Assembly: GCF_024346395.1 (NCBI RefSeq)
Contig: NZ_JAGQCW010000006.1
Coordinates: 62,001-126,000 of the forward strand
Source of the DNA: Cyanobium sp. AMD-g
Lineage (GTDB): Bacteria; Cyanobacteriota; Cyanobacteriia; PCC-6307; Cyanobiaceae
Length of the DNA stretch: 64,000 nt
Reading direction: 5' to 3'
The notes beneath the pieces were generated by a model, which was not told the DNA's origin, searched no databases, and saw only the letters and a list, made by a program, of their open reading frames with translations. Of the stretch, positions 15,984 through 26,362 are shown piece by piece (position 1 is the stretch's first letter; every line of letters starts with the position of its first letter). A program made the translations under genes and the position numbers.

Positions 15984-18167
15984 TCAGAGGCCCACCACCC
16001 CAGCCTCCAGCGGCAGGTCCACGCTGATCCCCTTGTCCTCGGCATGGCGAGCGACCACGAGCCGGTGACGCCCCCCTTCCAGCACGAACGCGTCGCGGGA
16101 TGCATCGAACCAGGCCAGACACCGCAGCGGAATCTGAATCGCGACCCGCTCGCTCTGGCCAGGCTGGAGGCTCAGCCGGCGGAAGCCCACCAGGCTGCGT
16201 CGTGGCCGTTCCGCGGCCTGGCCGGGGGGTTCGGCGTAGACCTGGACCACCTCCGCGGCGGCCATCGGCCCCGTGTTCGCGACCGTCACGCTGAGCTGCA
16301 AGGCCCCGTGGAGCCACTGGACCATCGGGTCGCTGTGGGTGAAGGTGGCGTACGACAGTCCGAAGCCGAAGGGGAACGCCGCCGCCTGACCCAGGTGCGC
16401 CAGCCGCCGGTAGCCGTGCCAGAAGTCGTAGGTGATCCGCCGGGCCCGTGGATCGAACGCGGGCAGATGGCTGGCATCGGTGGGCACCGCAAAGGGCATC
16501 CGCCCCGAGGGTGACACCCGTCCCAGGAGCACATCGGCGAGGGCCTCCCCGCCCCGCTGGCCGGGGTACCAGAGCAGCAGCAGACCCGGCACCCGCTGGC
16601 GCCAGGCCTCGCAGAGGATGGCCCCGCCCCCCATCAGCACCACCACCGTGCGCGGGTTGGCGGCGGCGACGGCCAGGATCAGGGCCTCCTGCCCTGCCGG
16701 CAGTTCGAGCCTGGTGCGGTCCCCCGAGGCGAAGGCTCCACCGGCCCGGGCCGATCCCAGGCGTGTCACCTGGGCGGCCACGGCCGCCAGCCGCGACCAC
16801 AGGGGCAGCAGGCGGCGGCGACCGACCAGGCGCAGCAGCCCATCGGGAGGCGGGGCCTGGCCCAGGATCGGCGCCAGGTCGCCGGGGTGGATGTGCTCGC
16901 CCTCGTGGCGCCAGTCCAGACCCACCACCACCACAGCCGCGTCGCTGCGGGCCGCCAGGGCACAGGCCTTGGCCAGATTGTGGCCATCGCAGGGAAACAG
17001 CTGGAGTTCCGGCGCTGCCGCTCGCAGTCCGGCCAGGGGCGTCACCACCGACGCCGGTGCGGGGCGCGTGTCGGAGGAGCCCCGGTCTCCCAGGTTGGCG
17101 GTGTCGGCCAGGGGACCGATCACCGCCAGGGAGCCGGTTCCGCTGAGGGGCAGCAGGTTGCCCTCGTTTCTGAGCAGCACGATCGATTTGGTGGCCGCTT
17201 CCCGCGCCAGGTGCTGGTGGTCGCGGCAGCCCCGCAGCGATTCCGGGTAGGCGCCTCCGGGCACCGATGCCTGGGCCAGCAGCAGCCGCAGCACGGCGTC
17301 ATCGATCCGGGCCATCGGCACCCTTCCAGCGGCCACCGCCGCCGGAAGCGTGGCCTGGAAGATCATCCGGAAGGGCATCTCCAGGTCCTGGCCGGCCGTG
17401 ACGGCGGCCTCGCCATCACGGATTCCGAAGATGAAATCGCTGAGCACGAAGCCACGGAAGCCCCAGCGCTGCTTGAGGATCTCCTGCAGCAGATGGGGAT
17501 GCTGGCCGCACCAGGCCCCGTTGACACTGTTGTAGGCGCTCATCACCGCCAGGGCCCCGGCCTCGATGCAGTCGCGGAACTGGGGCAGGTAGAGCTCCTG
17601 CAGTACCCGCTCGCTGGCACTCACGTCGACGCGGAAGCGGGCGCTGTCGATCGAGTTGAGGGCGAAATGCTTGACGCAGGCGATGGCATGGCGCTGCACG
17701 CCCCGGGTGGCGGCGGCCCCCATGGCGCCCACGTGCACCGGGTCCTCGCCGTAGGTCTCCTGGGCCCGGCCCCAGCCGGGGTGGCGCAGCAGGTTGACGC
17801 AGATGCCGCCGAACAGGTTGGCGCCGAACGATCGCGCCTCCTGGCCCATGGCTGCGCCGATTCTTTCTTCGAGATCAACGTCCCAGCTGGCCCCGCGACC
17901 GATGGGCGCCGGGAAGGTGGTGGCGCCGCCTTCGAGCACCACACCCCGGGGGCCATCAACGAAGTGCAGCCCAGTGATGCCCAGGCGTCCCAGCACGCCG
18001 GCCGGCCAGGGGCGGCGGTGGGAGATGTCGTGCAGGGCGATCGCCGCCAGGCCGCCCCAGAACGGTGTGTCTCCGTCCAGCAGGCTGAGTTTTTCGTCCA
18101 GGCTGAGGCCGCCCAGCAGGGTACGGGCCTGCTTCTCCAGGTGACTCCAGTCGCGGCGGATGGGCAC
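15984..18167 (-). CDS. Glycoside hydrolase family 3 beta-glucosidase
   Basis: A 727-residue GH3 enzyme with the (beta/alpha)8 domain, the alpha/beta sandwich and a C-terminal fibronectin-III-like domain. Key motifs are GLHFVDGPRGV, ACVKHFALNS (KHF substrate site), MSAYNSVNGAWCG, and GFVLSDFIFG whose Asp is the expected nucleophile; most relatives have SDW. FPFGFGLSYATF and VVQVYAEPP mark the later domains. No signal peptide is evident, so it is probably cytoplasmic. It would remove terminal beta-linked sugars from oligosaccharides or glycosides. Confidence 0.9.
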   Translation of the reverse strand: MPIRRDWSHLEKQARTLLGGLSLDEKLSLLDGDTPFWGGLAAIALHDISHRRPWPAGVLGRLGITGLHFVDGPRGVVLEGGATTFPAPIGRGASWDVDLEERIGAAMGQEARSFGANLFGGICVNLLRHPGWGRAQETYGEDPVHVGAMGAAATRGVQRHAIACVKHFALNSIDSARFRVDVSASERVLQELYLPQFRDCIEAGALAVMSAYNSVNGAWCGQHPHLLQEILKQRWGFRGFVLSDFIFGIRDGEAAVTAGQDLEMPFRMIFQATLPAAVAAGRVPMARIDDAVLRLLLAQASVPGGAYPESLRGCRDHQHLAREAATKSIVLLRNEGNLLPLSGTGSLAVIGPLADTANLGDRGSSDTRPAPASVVTPLAGLRAAAPELQLFPCDGHNLAKACALAARSDAAVVVVGLDWRHEGEHIHPGDLAPILGQAPPPDGLLRLVGRRRLLPLWSRLAAVAAQVTRLGSARAGGAFASGDRTRLELPAGQEALILAVAAANPRTVVVLMGGGAILCEAWRQRVPGLLLLWYPGQRGGEALADVLLGRVSPSGRMPFAVPTDASHLPAFDPRARRITYDFWHGYRRLAHLGQAAAFPFGFGLSYATFTHSDPMVQWLHGALQLSVTVANTGPMAAAEVVQVYAEPPGQAAERPRRSLVGFRRLSLQPGQSERVAIQIPLRCLAWFDASRDAFVLEGGRHRLVVARHAEDKGISVDLPLEAGVVGL

Positions 18168-18520
18168 CTCTCCAGCCTAGGTACGGCGCTTGCTGGTGAC
18201 CGTCCCGCCGCCATGGGTGGATCGCGGCACACCGTCCAGGGCGTACGGGTTTCACCCTGATGGGGCCGCATCTGCGGCGCCTGGCTGATCGGAAGGGTGG
18301 CTCATCCGCCCGAAGCCAGGATCCTTCAGCTGCCGCTGATTGCTGACGGGACGTTCTCCTTCGGTTGTGGAAGGAAGCAGGCACCTGACCATCACGAAGC
18401 AGCTGCAGAGTCGATGGCGATGCAAATCTGCCAAGGTCTCCTCTGGACTGGATATCACGGTGCATTCCTCGAAGCGTTCTGACTTCCCACATCACAATCG
18501 TTTCACGAAGAGACATCACC

Positions 18521-18792
18521 ATGGCAACCCCTCTGCACATTCCTGAAATGCTCCATGTCAACCATTTCGTCGAATCGGAGGGCGGAGGGTGGGATTCCGA
18601 AGCAGCGCCGCTTCTCGATCCCCGGGCGATCGAGCCACGCATGGTCGTGGCCAGCCCCGGCAGTGAGAGCGGCTGGGGTTTTCACGGCCGCGCCGAGCGG
18701 CTGGATGGCCGGCTGGGCGGCGATGGCTTGACTCTCCAGCCGAGGGGAGCCCATAGGGTGAAACCCTCGCCCACGGCGTTGGTCTGCCCTTG

Positions 18793-18793
<1 letters not shown>
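18521..18793 (+). CDS. Possible small protein upstream of copA, unrecognised
   Basis: An open frame of 90 codons starts MATPLHIPEMLHVNHFVESE with a weak purine-rich stretch (GAAGAGA) before the ATG, and ends where copA begins. The first 55 residues look like plausible protein; the rest is Arg/Gly-rich and could be frame noise. No family is recognised. The remainder of the 18168-18792 interval shows nothing I can name; it must hold the copA promoter if this frame is not a gene. Confidence 0.25.
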
Positions 18794-20891
<2,098 letters not shown>

Positions 20892-20895
<4 letters not shown>

Positions 20896-21335
20896 CGTCC
20901 CTCTGCGTCGCACCGCCCCTCGTTCTCGCAGCGCCCCTGTGGCGCACGATTCCCCAGCCGCTGGCCCTGCAGGTGCTGGTGACGGCAGTCGGGCTGGCCC
21001 TGATCGTTGCGGAGCTCTGGTGGTTCCTGGGACGCCATGGTGGCGGCGTGGTGGCCAGCGAAGGGGAGCAGGGGGTGCAGGAGATCACCATCGCCGTGGC
21101 TGGCGGCTACTCCCCCTCCCAGATCAGGGTGAAGGCGGGCCGGCCTGTGCGCCTCCGTTTTCACCGCACCGATCCGAGCGGCTGTGTGGCCCAGGTGGTC
21201 TTTCCGGACTTCCAACGCACCCTTGACCTGCCCCTGGGGGCCACCACCAGCATTGAACTGCTGCCCAGCCGACCGGGGGCTTACCCGTTCCACTGCGGCA
21301 TGAACATGGTGCGCGGCAGCCTCGTGGCGGAGTGA
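20892..21335 (+). CDS. Membrane-anchored cupredoxin-like protein
   Basis: A 147-residue protein. One helix near residues 22-46 (LQVLVTAVGLALIVAELWWF) anchors a cupredoxin fold with VQEITIAVAGGYSPSQIRVK, HRTDPSGC, QVVFPDFQRTLDLPLG and AYPFHCGMNMVRGSL. The FxCGMxM motif is typical of plastocyanin-like proteins encoded next to copper ATPases (COG4633-type). The Cys/His/Met cluster probably binds copper outside the membrane. It overlaps the ATPase stop by four bases, so both are one transcriptional and translational unit. Confidence 0.85.
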
Positions 21336-21486
21336 GGGTCTGCCGGGCCTCCCGGGGCCGGCGAGAGCCACCTTGGCTGCTGATCCAATCGGTTGATAGT
21401 TCTTCTGCTTTGATGCTGCAGATTGTCAGGGAGCTGAGGAGCCAAAGACCTACCCTGATAGGGTGGATTCCAATGATCAAAGCTTC

Positions 21487-22587
21487 ATGAAGAGTCTCTT
21501 CGCCGCAATGTTCAAGCGCACAATGTTCAAGCGCAGAATGTTCAAGCACTGTCTTCCTCGCCCTCTTGCCAGGGCTTTCCAGCCGTCATCGGTTCTTTTC
21601 GTCGCCCTTCCGATTCTGGCAACGTCGCCTGAGGCTCTCGCCCAGGGCAATCCCTGGGGGTCCCCCACCCAGCAGGCCCAGCCCCAGAATTCCCCCTGGG
21701 GTGGCGGCGGGGGATCCACGGCTCCGGGCTACGGCCGACCGAGCGGCAGATCCCTTACATTCCCTGTCCAGGGGGTGATCTGTGACGGCTCGGTGAGCGT
21801 CTGTTTCAATGCCAACGGTGCCGCCCTGGCGGAAACCGAGCAGGAGTTCGGCCGTCGTGCGCGCCGCAATCTGGAAAACAATCTGGTCAATAATCCGATC
21901 GTCGATGTCACCTTCGCCAATGGCCGGTATTGCAACTTCAATCTTCGCGGTTGCTGGACGAACAATCAGCGCACCTCCTACGACCCACGGCTGAATCCCT
22001 GGCTGTTCGGCTCCAATGCCGGGGGCGCCAACCAGGGCGGCCAGGGCACGGTGATCGGTGGTGCCGGATCCACCTGGGGCCCGGGCAGCGGCCTCAACCC
22101 CGGCCAGCAACCCAACGGTGCTTTTCGCCCCCCGTTCACCCGCACCCGCCAGAGCGGCACCTGCGCCTGGACCAATGCGGGGATCTCGATCTACAACGGC
22201 ACCTGCCGCTACGAGATCGTCCAGAACAACGTCAATGGGTCCAAGACCCTGGCCTTCACCTTCGACAGGCTGCCGGTCTCGAACCAGCTGCGCACCATCC
22301 GTTTCACGGCCCAGGGCAACAACCCGTGGAACATCCAGCTGCCGAACGGCTCGACGGCCCCGGTTCAGTCCAACGTCAATGCCGACCAGTACAGCACCAA
22401 CATCCAGCTGGGCTGGAGCAATGTGTTCAGCCTGGGCTTCCGCAGCTCCACCCAGGCCACCACGGCCCAGTTGAACCAGTCCATGCAGCCGGTGGATGCC
22501 TACGGCCAGGTGGTGCAGGGAAGCGAATCTGAAGGGTTGGGGCAGGCCCTGGGAGGGTTGCTGCAGCAGTTGTTCGGCGGCCAGTGA
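21487..22587 (+). CDS. Exported YcgJ-like protein of unknown function
   Basis: A secreted protein of about 366 residues. From the ATG at 21487 the leader is long; a GTG at 21463 or later Met codons are alternatives because of a triplicated MFKR-type repeat. The signal peptide core is SSVLFVALPILATSPEALA. The mature protein has a Gly/Pro/Gln-rich linker, a domain GVICDGSVSVCFNANGAALA ... NGRYCNFNLRGCW whose Cys pattern resembles YcgJ-family proteins, and a C-terminal beta-rich domain with CAWTNAGISIYNGTCRYEI. Paired Cys suggest periplasmic disulphides. Function unknown. Confidence 0.72.
   Translation: MKSLFAAMFKRTMFKRRMFKHCLPRPLARAFQPSSVLFVALPILATSPEALAQGNPWGSPTQQAQPQNSPWGGGGGSTAPGYGRPSGRSLTFPVQGVICDGSVSVCFNANGAALAETEQEFGRRARRNLENNLVNNPIVDVTFANGRYCNFNLRGCWTNNQRTSYDPRLNPWLFGSNAGGANQGGQGTVIGGAGSTWGPGSGLNPGQQPNGAFRPPFTRTRQSGTCAWTNAGISIYNGTCRYEIVQNNVNGSKTLAFTFDRLPVSNQLRTIRFTAQGNNPWNIQLPNGSTAPVQSNVNADQYSTNIQLGWSNVFSLGFRSSTQATTAQLNQSMQPVDAYGQVVQGSESEGLGQALGGLLQQLFGGQ
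21507..21551 (+). repeat. Triplicated 15-base repeat at the start of the YcgJ-like gene
   Basis: Three consecutive 15-mers, AATGTTCAAGCGCAC, AATGTTCAAGCGCAG and AATGTTCAAGCACTG, encode (MFKRT)(MFKRR)(MFKHC). Each unit brings a new in-frame ATG and two basic residues, so repeat number changes both the number of possible starts and the charge of the signal-peptide n-region. Confidence 0.9.
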
Positions 22588-22593
22588 GGGCCG

Positions 22594-23118
22594 TCATCCC
22601 GCCACGGTGCCGGCGTCCTCAGATGGGTTGCTGAAGAACCGACGCAGGTTCACGCCGGCTTCGTGGGCCGCAATGGTGACCTGCAGCTTCTGCTCGCCAT
22701 CAAGCCCATCCCAGAAGGCATGAAACAGGTCCAGGGAGGCCTTGGCACTGCCCAGCACGCCCATCACCGCCATCGGTGCCGCCAGCCAGGGGAAGACCAG
22801 CAGCACCACCGAGAGCACGGCACCCACGGCCACGCCGGTTCTGGCGGATGCCAGGCTTGTGGCCAGCACCAGCCGGATCTGGGTGAGGCGATCAATCTCG
22901 CCGCGGTTGCGCAGGGCCTCGGTGCGCAGGGCGGTGAGCAGCGCCTGGTAGGTGGCGTAGAGCAGCACCCCGCCGACGGTGGATTCCGAGACGAATTCCC
23001 CGCCGCTGAAGGCGCCGCCGTTGCGGTTCAGATCCACCGAGGCCAGCCCCGCCAGGGGGGCGGCCTCCCAGCCGGCGCGGGGAATGCGGAAGGGGTCGTG
23101 CTCGCGGGTCATGGCCAT
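22594..23118 (-). CDS. Membrane protein of unknown function
   Basis: About 174 residues from the ATG at 23118 (ATG at 23112 and a TTG at 23166 are alternatives). It contains FRIPRAGWEAAPLAGLASVD, a helix VGGVLLYATYQALLTALR, a long hydrophobic segment TGVAVGAVLSVVLLVFPWLA followed by PMAVMGVLGSAKASL, and a C-terminal helical tail. The pattern suggests two or three membrane helices. No known family is recognised. It is convergent with the YcgJ-like gene, seven bases away, and lies downstream of the DoxX gene on the same strand. Confidence 0.7.
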   Translation of the reverse strand: MAMTREHDPFRIPRAGWEAAPLAGLASVDLNRNGGAFSGGEFVSESTVGGVLLYATYQALLTALRTEALRNRGEIDRLTQIRLVLATSLASARTGVAVGAVLSVVLLVFPWLAAPMAVMGVLGSAKASLDLFHAFWDGLDGEQKLQVTIAAHEAGVNLRRFFSNPSEDAGTVAG

Positions 23119-23187
23119 CGGGAGAACGGATATCCAGCCTGCCACGGTTGCGCCTGTCGCTCTCAACCAGCTGGGCTTTGATGCGAC

Positions 23188-23856
23188 TCAGCTGGCTTCC
23201 GGCAGCAGGTCGTAGGCGGTTGATGTGGCCTGGGTCGCGGAAGCCGTCGCCAAGCTGGCGCCGGAATCAGCCAGCAGTCCGTCGACGATGCCGGCATCAA
23301 ATGAGTAGCGGCCCGGACCGACCAGGAGCAGGGCGAGGCTGCCGCCCAGATAGAGCACCACCAGCTCAAGCACGTAGATGTTGAGACCGCTGGTGAGGAT
23401 GTGGTGGTAGGCGGCCACCGCCATGGTGCCGGTGAGGGCCAGTGCCCCCAGGGGCGAGAGCAGTCCGAGGATCAGCAGCCAGCTGCCCAGGATCTCCGAG
23501 TAGCCCGCCACGTGGGCGAAGAACAGGGGGAAGGGCAGGTGCAGGGGCACCACGTAGTTGGTCGCAAACGACTGGGGATCGGCCAGCTTGTCCTGGCCGT
23601 GGTGGATCATCATGGCGCCGATGGCCAGGCGCAGGATCAGCAGGCCGGTGTTGGCCAGGCGCCCTTCCCGCAGCAAATAGGACGACAGGCCGTGGCGCAC
23701 GGTCGCGGCGATGGCAGAGCCCTGGGCAGGGGCGCTGTCTTCGACGCTGATGGGCACGGCAGCGCTGGCCGTCGGGCGGTTGAGGGCCAGCATCCACAGG
23801 GCGATGAAGGCGGTGAAAAAACCCGCAAACATCTCAAGCAGGACAGTGGTGGTCAT
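23188..23856 (-). CDS. DoxX-family membrane protein
   Basis: A 222-residue protein with an N-terminal helix and a DoxX domain: LLILRLAIGAMMIHHGQDKL (first DoxX helix with the HGxxKL motif), FFAHVAGYSEILGSWLLILG, LGALALTGTMAVAAYHH and a fourth helix near VLELVVLYLGGSLALLLVGP. DoxX proteins are four-helix membrane proteins, some linked to quinone- or thiol-redox processes; the exact reaction here is unknown. The N-terminal extension of about 60 residues is longer than in minimal DoxX proteins. Confidence 0.82.
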   Translation of the reverse strand: MTTTVLLEMFAGFFTAFIALWMLALNRPTASAAVPISVEDSAPAQGSAIAATVRHGLSSYLLREGRLANTGLLILRLAIGAMMIHHGQDKLADPQSFATNYVVPLHLPFPLFFAHVAGYSEILGSWLLILGLLSPLGALALTGTMAVAAYHHILTSGLNIYVLELVVLYLGGSLALLLVGPGRYSFDAGIVDGLLADSGASLATASATQATSTAYDLLPEAS

Positions 23857-23888
23857 GGCGGTGGGAGAATTATGAAGATTCTGCCGCG

Positions 23889-25472
23889 TTAGGTAACGAA
23901 ACGTGAAGCGCCCTCCGGGGCCAGGCCCAGATCCAGGCAGAGCTGGCCGTCAGCGACCCGCCGGCGCCGGGGACCACCGCCCTTGCCGGAGGGGGGCCGT
24001 CCCGAGCGCCGGGAGCCATGCCGTTCCTGGATGACGTCGGCGGCAGCGCCGAAACCGGGCTGGCGCCGCAGGCCCCAGAGCCGTTCCCGGGCCTCCCGGG
24101 CGGCGGCGGCCACATCCACGAGCGGGGCGGGGTAGTCAGCTCCGATGCGGCAGCCGCACGCCTCCTGGGTGCCCGGATCCATCCGCCAGGGCTCATGGCG
24201 CCAGGCGGCGGGCACGGCCGCCAGTTCCGGCAGCCAGTGCCCCAGAAACATCCCCTCCGGATCGTGGTCGAGCCCCTGCTTGATCGGGTTGTAGATCCGG
24301 ATCGTGTTGATGCCCGTGGTGCCGCTCTGCATCTGGCACTGGCTCCAGTGGATGCCGGGCTCGTAGTCCACGAACTGGCGGGCCAGGTGCAGGCCGCTGT
24401 CGCGCCAGTCGATCCAGAGGTGATGGCTGGCGAAGGACAGCAGCATCGCCCGCATGCGGAAGTTGATCCAGCCGCCGTGGTGCAGGGCGCGCATGCAGGC
24501 ATCCACGAACGGCACCCCGGTGCGTCCCTCGCTCCAGGCAGCCAGTCGCTCGGGATCGGTGCGGCGCAGCCCCCGGGTGGCGGGATGCAGCTCCTGGATT
24601 TCGATCGAGGGCTGGCGTTCCAGCTTCTGGATGAAATGGCAGTGCCAGTGCAGGCGCGAGAGGAAGGCGTCCAGCGCCCGGGGCCAGCCGGCGCTGGCGT
24701 GGGCCGGCAACGTCGCCAGGGCGAGCCGACGGGCGCGGGCCTGCTGCACCACCTCCCCCATCGACAGCGTGCCCCAGGCCAGGTGGGGCGAGAGCCGCGA
24801 ACAGGCTTCAAAGGCGGTCAGGGGACTGGAGAGCCTGCGGTGGTAGCCGCGACCCCGTTGGTGCAGGAACCCCTCCAGCAGTTCCCGTCCGGCCCGGCGG
24901 CCGCCCCGCTGCCGCCCGGGGCAGGGGTCCGTTTCCAACCCCAGATCAGCGGCGGCGGGCAGGCTCCGCAGGGCGATCCCGACCAGCGGGGTCAGGGCGG
25001 CGGGAGGGGCCAGCAGGGGTTCGGCCATGCGTTGCTCCCAGGCCCGGGCCCAGCCACGGCGATCCTTGAGGGCCCGGATCACGCCGAAGCTGGCGGATTC
25101 CTGCCAGGGGATGCCCCGATCCCTGGCCCAGGCCGCCACGCGGCGGTCCCGGTCGTAGGTCCAGAGGTTGCCCGTCTCCTGGTGGCTCCAGAGCCCGGCG
25201 ATGCCATGGCGCCGATGGGCGGCCTCGAGCACGGCCACCACCTCGCCAACGCGGACCACCAGCGGCTGGCCCAGGTCGGCCAGTGCCTCTGCCAACTCCT
25301 TCAGCGCCTCCCGGCAGAAGCTCCACTGCCTGGCTGAGGCGTCGGGGCGTTGCCACAGCTCCGGTTCCACGACGTAGAGGGGCAGCACCGGGCCGCGTCG
25401 CGCCGCCTCCACCAGAGGGCGGTGGTTGTGGAGGCGCAGATCGCGCTTGAACCAGACCACCTGAAGCGCCAT
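23889..25472 (-). CDS. Cryptochrome/DNA photolyase family flavoprotein
   Basis: A 527-residue protein. It has an N-terminal alpha/beta photolyase domain (LQVVWFKRDLRLHNHRPLVE) and a helical FAD-binding domain with SRLSPHLAWGTLSMGEV, HWHCHFIQKLE, TGVPFVDACMRALHHGGWIN, MRAMLLSFASHHLWIDW and INTIRIYNPIKQG. These fit a CPD photolyase or closely related cryptochrome; repair and signalling types cannot be separated by eye. After the FAD domain it has a basic Arg/Gly-rich tail ending LCLDLGLAPEG. The canonical FeS-photolyase C-terminal cysteines are not evident. Confidence 0.88.
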   Translation of the reverse strand: MALQVVWFKRDLRLHNHRPLVEAARRGPVLPLYVVEPELWQRPDASARQWSFCREALKELAEALADLGQPLVVRVGEVVAVLEAAHRRHGIAGLWSHQETGNLWTYDRDRRVAAWARDRGIPWQESASFGVIRALKDRRGWARAWEQRMAEPLLAPPAALTPLVGIALRSLPAAADLGLETDPCPGRQRGGRRAGRELLEGFLHQRGRGYHRRLSSPLTAFEACSRLSPHLAWGTLSMGEVVQQARARRLALATLPAHASAGWPRALDAFLSRLHWHCHFIQKLERQPSIEIQELHPATRGLRRTDPERLAAWSEGRTGVPFVDACMRALHHGGWINFRMRAMLLSFASHHLWIDWRDSGLHLARQFVDYEPGIHWSQCQMQSGTTGINTIRIYNPIKQGLDHDPEGMFLGHWLPELAAVPAAWRHEPWRMDPGTQEACGCRIGADYPAPLVDVAAAAREARERLWGLRRQPGFGAAADVIQERHGSRRSGRPPSGKGGGPRRRRVADGQLCLDLGLAPEGASRFVT

Positions 25473-25494
25473 CGACTCAGGCTAGGAAGTCCGC

Positions 25495-25605
25495 TCAGCG
25501 CTTCGGCAGGTCGCTGGGCCGCAGCACCACCACCACGACCCCCACCACCACCATCAGGGTGAGCACCGCCGCCCCGGCCAGGGGCAGCAACGTTTCCGTC
25601 TCCAT
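25495..25605 (-). CDS. 36-residue single-helix membrane protein, unidentified
   Basis: METETLLPLAGAAVLTLMVV continues as a hydrophobic Val-rich helix and ends VLRPSDLPKR. An acidic N-terminus, one 22-residue helix and a basic C-terminus are typical of small thylakoid-complex subunits (PsbX, Psb30, PetL class), but I cannot match it to one of these. It lies 22 bases upstream of the photolyase gene on the same strand. Confidence 0.5.
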   Translation of the reverse strand: METETLLPLAGAAVLTLMVVVGVVVVVLRPSDLPKR

Positions 25606-25659
25606 GGGCGTCCCCGACGACTGAGCCTTCATCCTGGCCCTGGGCCCAGGCACACGGGC

Positions 25660-25690
25660 AAAAAAAAGGACGGGTCAGCGAACCCGTCCC
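25660..25690 (-). terminator. Rho-independent terminator on the minus strand
   Basis: On the minus strand, GGACGGGT, a six-base loop and ACCCGTCC (8 bp stem) are followed by eight T. The genes to its right are on the plus strand, so it must end a short minus-strand transcript starting between about 25700 and 25812. Confidence 0.8.
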
Positions 25691-25701
25691 CGAAGAACGT
25701 C

Positions 25702-25791
25702 TTAAGAATTGTAAAGGACCGACCCCCGCAGGCGCTTCATCGCCCTTTCCAGGCGCTGTGACGCGATCTCCGCCGCCAGGCGCCAGAATCT
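25702..25791 (-). other. Possible tiny ORF or small RNA ahead of a minus-strand terminator
   Basis: A frame of 29 codons between stops ends EIASQRLERAMKRLRGSVLY-NS with TAA at 25702, 12 bases before the terminator hairpin. The only ATG gives 12 residues (MKRLRGSVLYNS), with GGAAAGG upstream. The helical, basic sequence could be a micro-protein, but a non-coding RNA ending at the same terminator fits as well. No start for the longer frame was found. Confidence 0.35.
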
Positions 25792-25812
25792 TTACGTTCC
25801 GTTACATCAGCC

Positions 25813-26073
25813 ATGACGGTCGGCGAGCTCTACCTGGAATCCCTGGCCACCGGGATCATCACCCCCAACGAACTCACCTGGCTCACCCTTGCGCAGGACC
25901 GTTTCTCCCGCCTGGAGGAGGCCACGGCCCTGAGGCTCGGTCGCCTGCTCGATCAGGGCGACATCCAGCTGGGCTGCCGCCTGGTGCCTGCCGATGCCCC
26001 GTGCCCTGAGTCACCCACCCCAGGGGTGCTGGAGGAATGGATCGAGCCCCTGGGTCGTCAACGGCATCGCTGA
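25813..26073 (+). CDS. Small conserved cyanobacterial protein
   Basis: An 86-residue acidic soluble protein beginning MTVGELYLESLATGIITPNE, then LTWLTLAQDRFSRLEEATAL and RLGRLLDQGDIQLGCRL. It looks like a short helical protein widespread in picocyanobacteria, judged from memory of similar sequences. Function unknown. The hli gene follows 63 bases downstream on the same strand. Confidence 0.75.
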   Translation: MTVGELYLESLATGIITPNELTWLTLAQDRFSRLEEATALRLGRLLDQGDIQLGCRLVPADAPCPESPTPGVLEEWIEPLGRQRHR

Positions 26074-26136
26074 CGACAGTCACAACGCTTCATGATCGTT
26101 TACACTCCCTTCAAGTTTCGCAAACAAACTCCTTCC

Positions 26137-26280
26137 ATGACCGACTCCACCACCCGCTTCGGCTTCGTCGCCTTCGCTGAAACCTGGAACGGCCGTCTTG
26201 CCATGCTTGGTTTCGTGATCGGCCTCGGCACCGAAATCCTCACCGGCCAGGGCATCCTTGCCCAGATCGGCCTCGGCTGA
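26137..26280 (+). CDS. hli: High-light-inducible protein (Hli/SCP family)
   Basis: A 47-residue one-helix protein from the ATG at 26137. It carries the chlorophyll-binding core FAETWNGRLAMLGFVIGLGT followed by EILTGQGI, the ExxNGRxAMxGF motif shared by Hlips and plant light-harvesting proteins. Hlips dimerise in thylakoids, bind chlorophyll and carotenoid, and protect newly made photosystem II and chlorophyll synthase from excess light. A strong terminator hairpin follows the stop by 24 bases, so the mRNA probably ends there. Confidence 0.95.
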   Translation: MTDSTTRFGFVAFAETWNGRLAMLGFVIGLGTEILTGQGILAQIGLG

Positions 26281-26304
26281 TTCACCGGAAGGTTCGCCTG
26301 CTTC

Positions 26305-26333
26305 AGCCCGGGTGGTTCTGCCATCCGGGCTTT
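26305..26333 (+). terminator. Terminator after hli
   Basis: AGCCCGGGTGG, loop TTCTG, CCATCCGGGCT gives an 11 bp stem with one G-U pair, followed by TT. The U-tract is short, but the position right after hli fits transcript termination. Confidence 0.6.
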
Positions 26334-26362
26334 GATGTCTGCAGCGTTCACCCCGACCCGCC

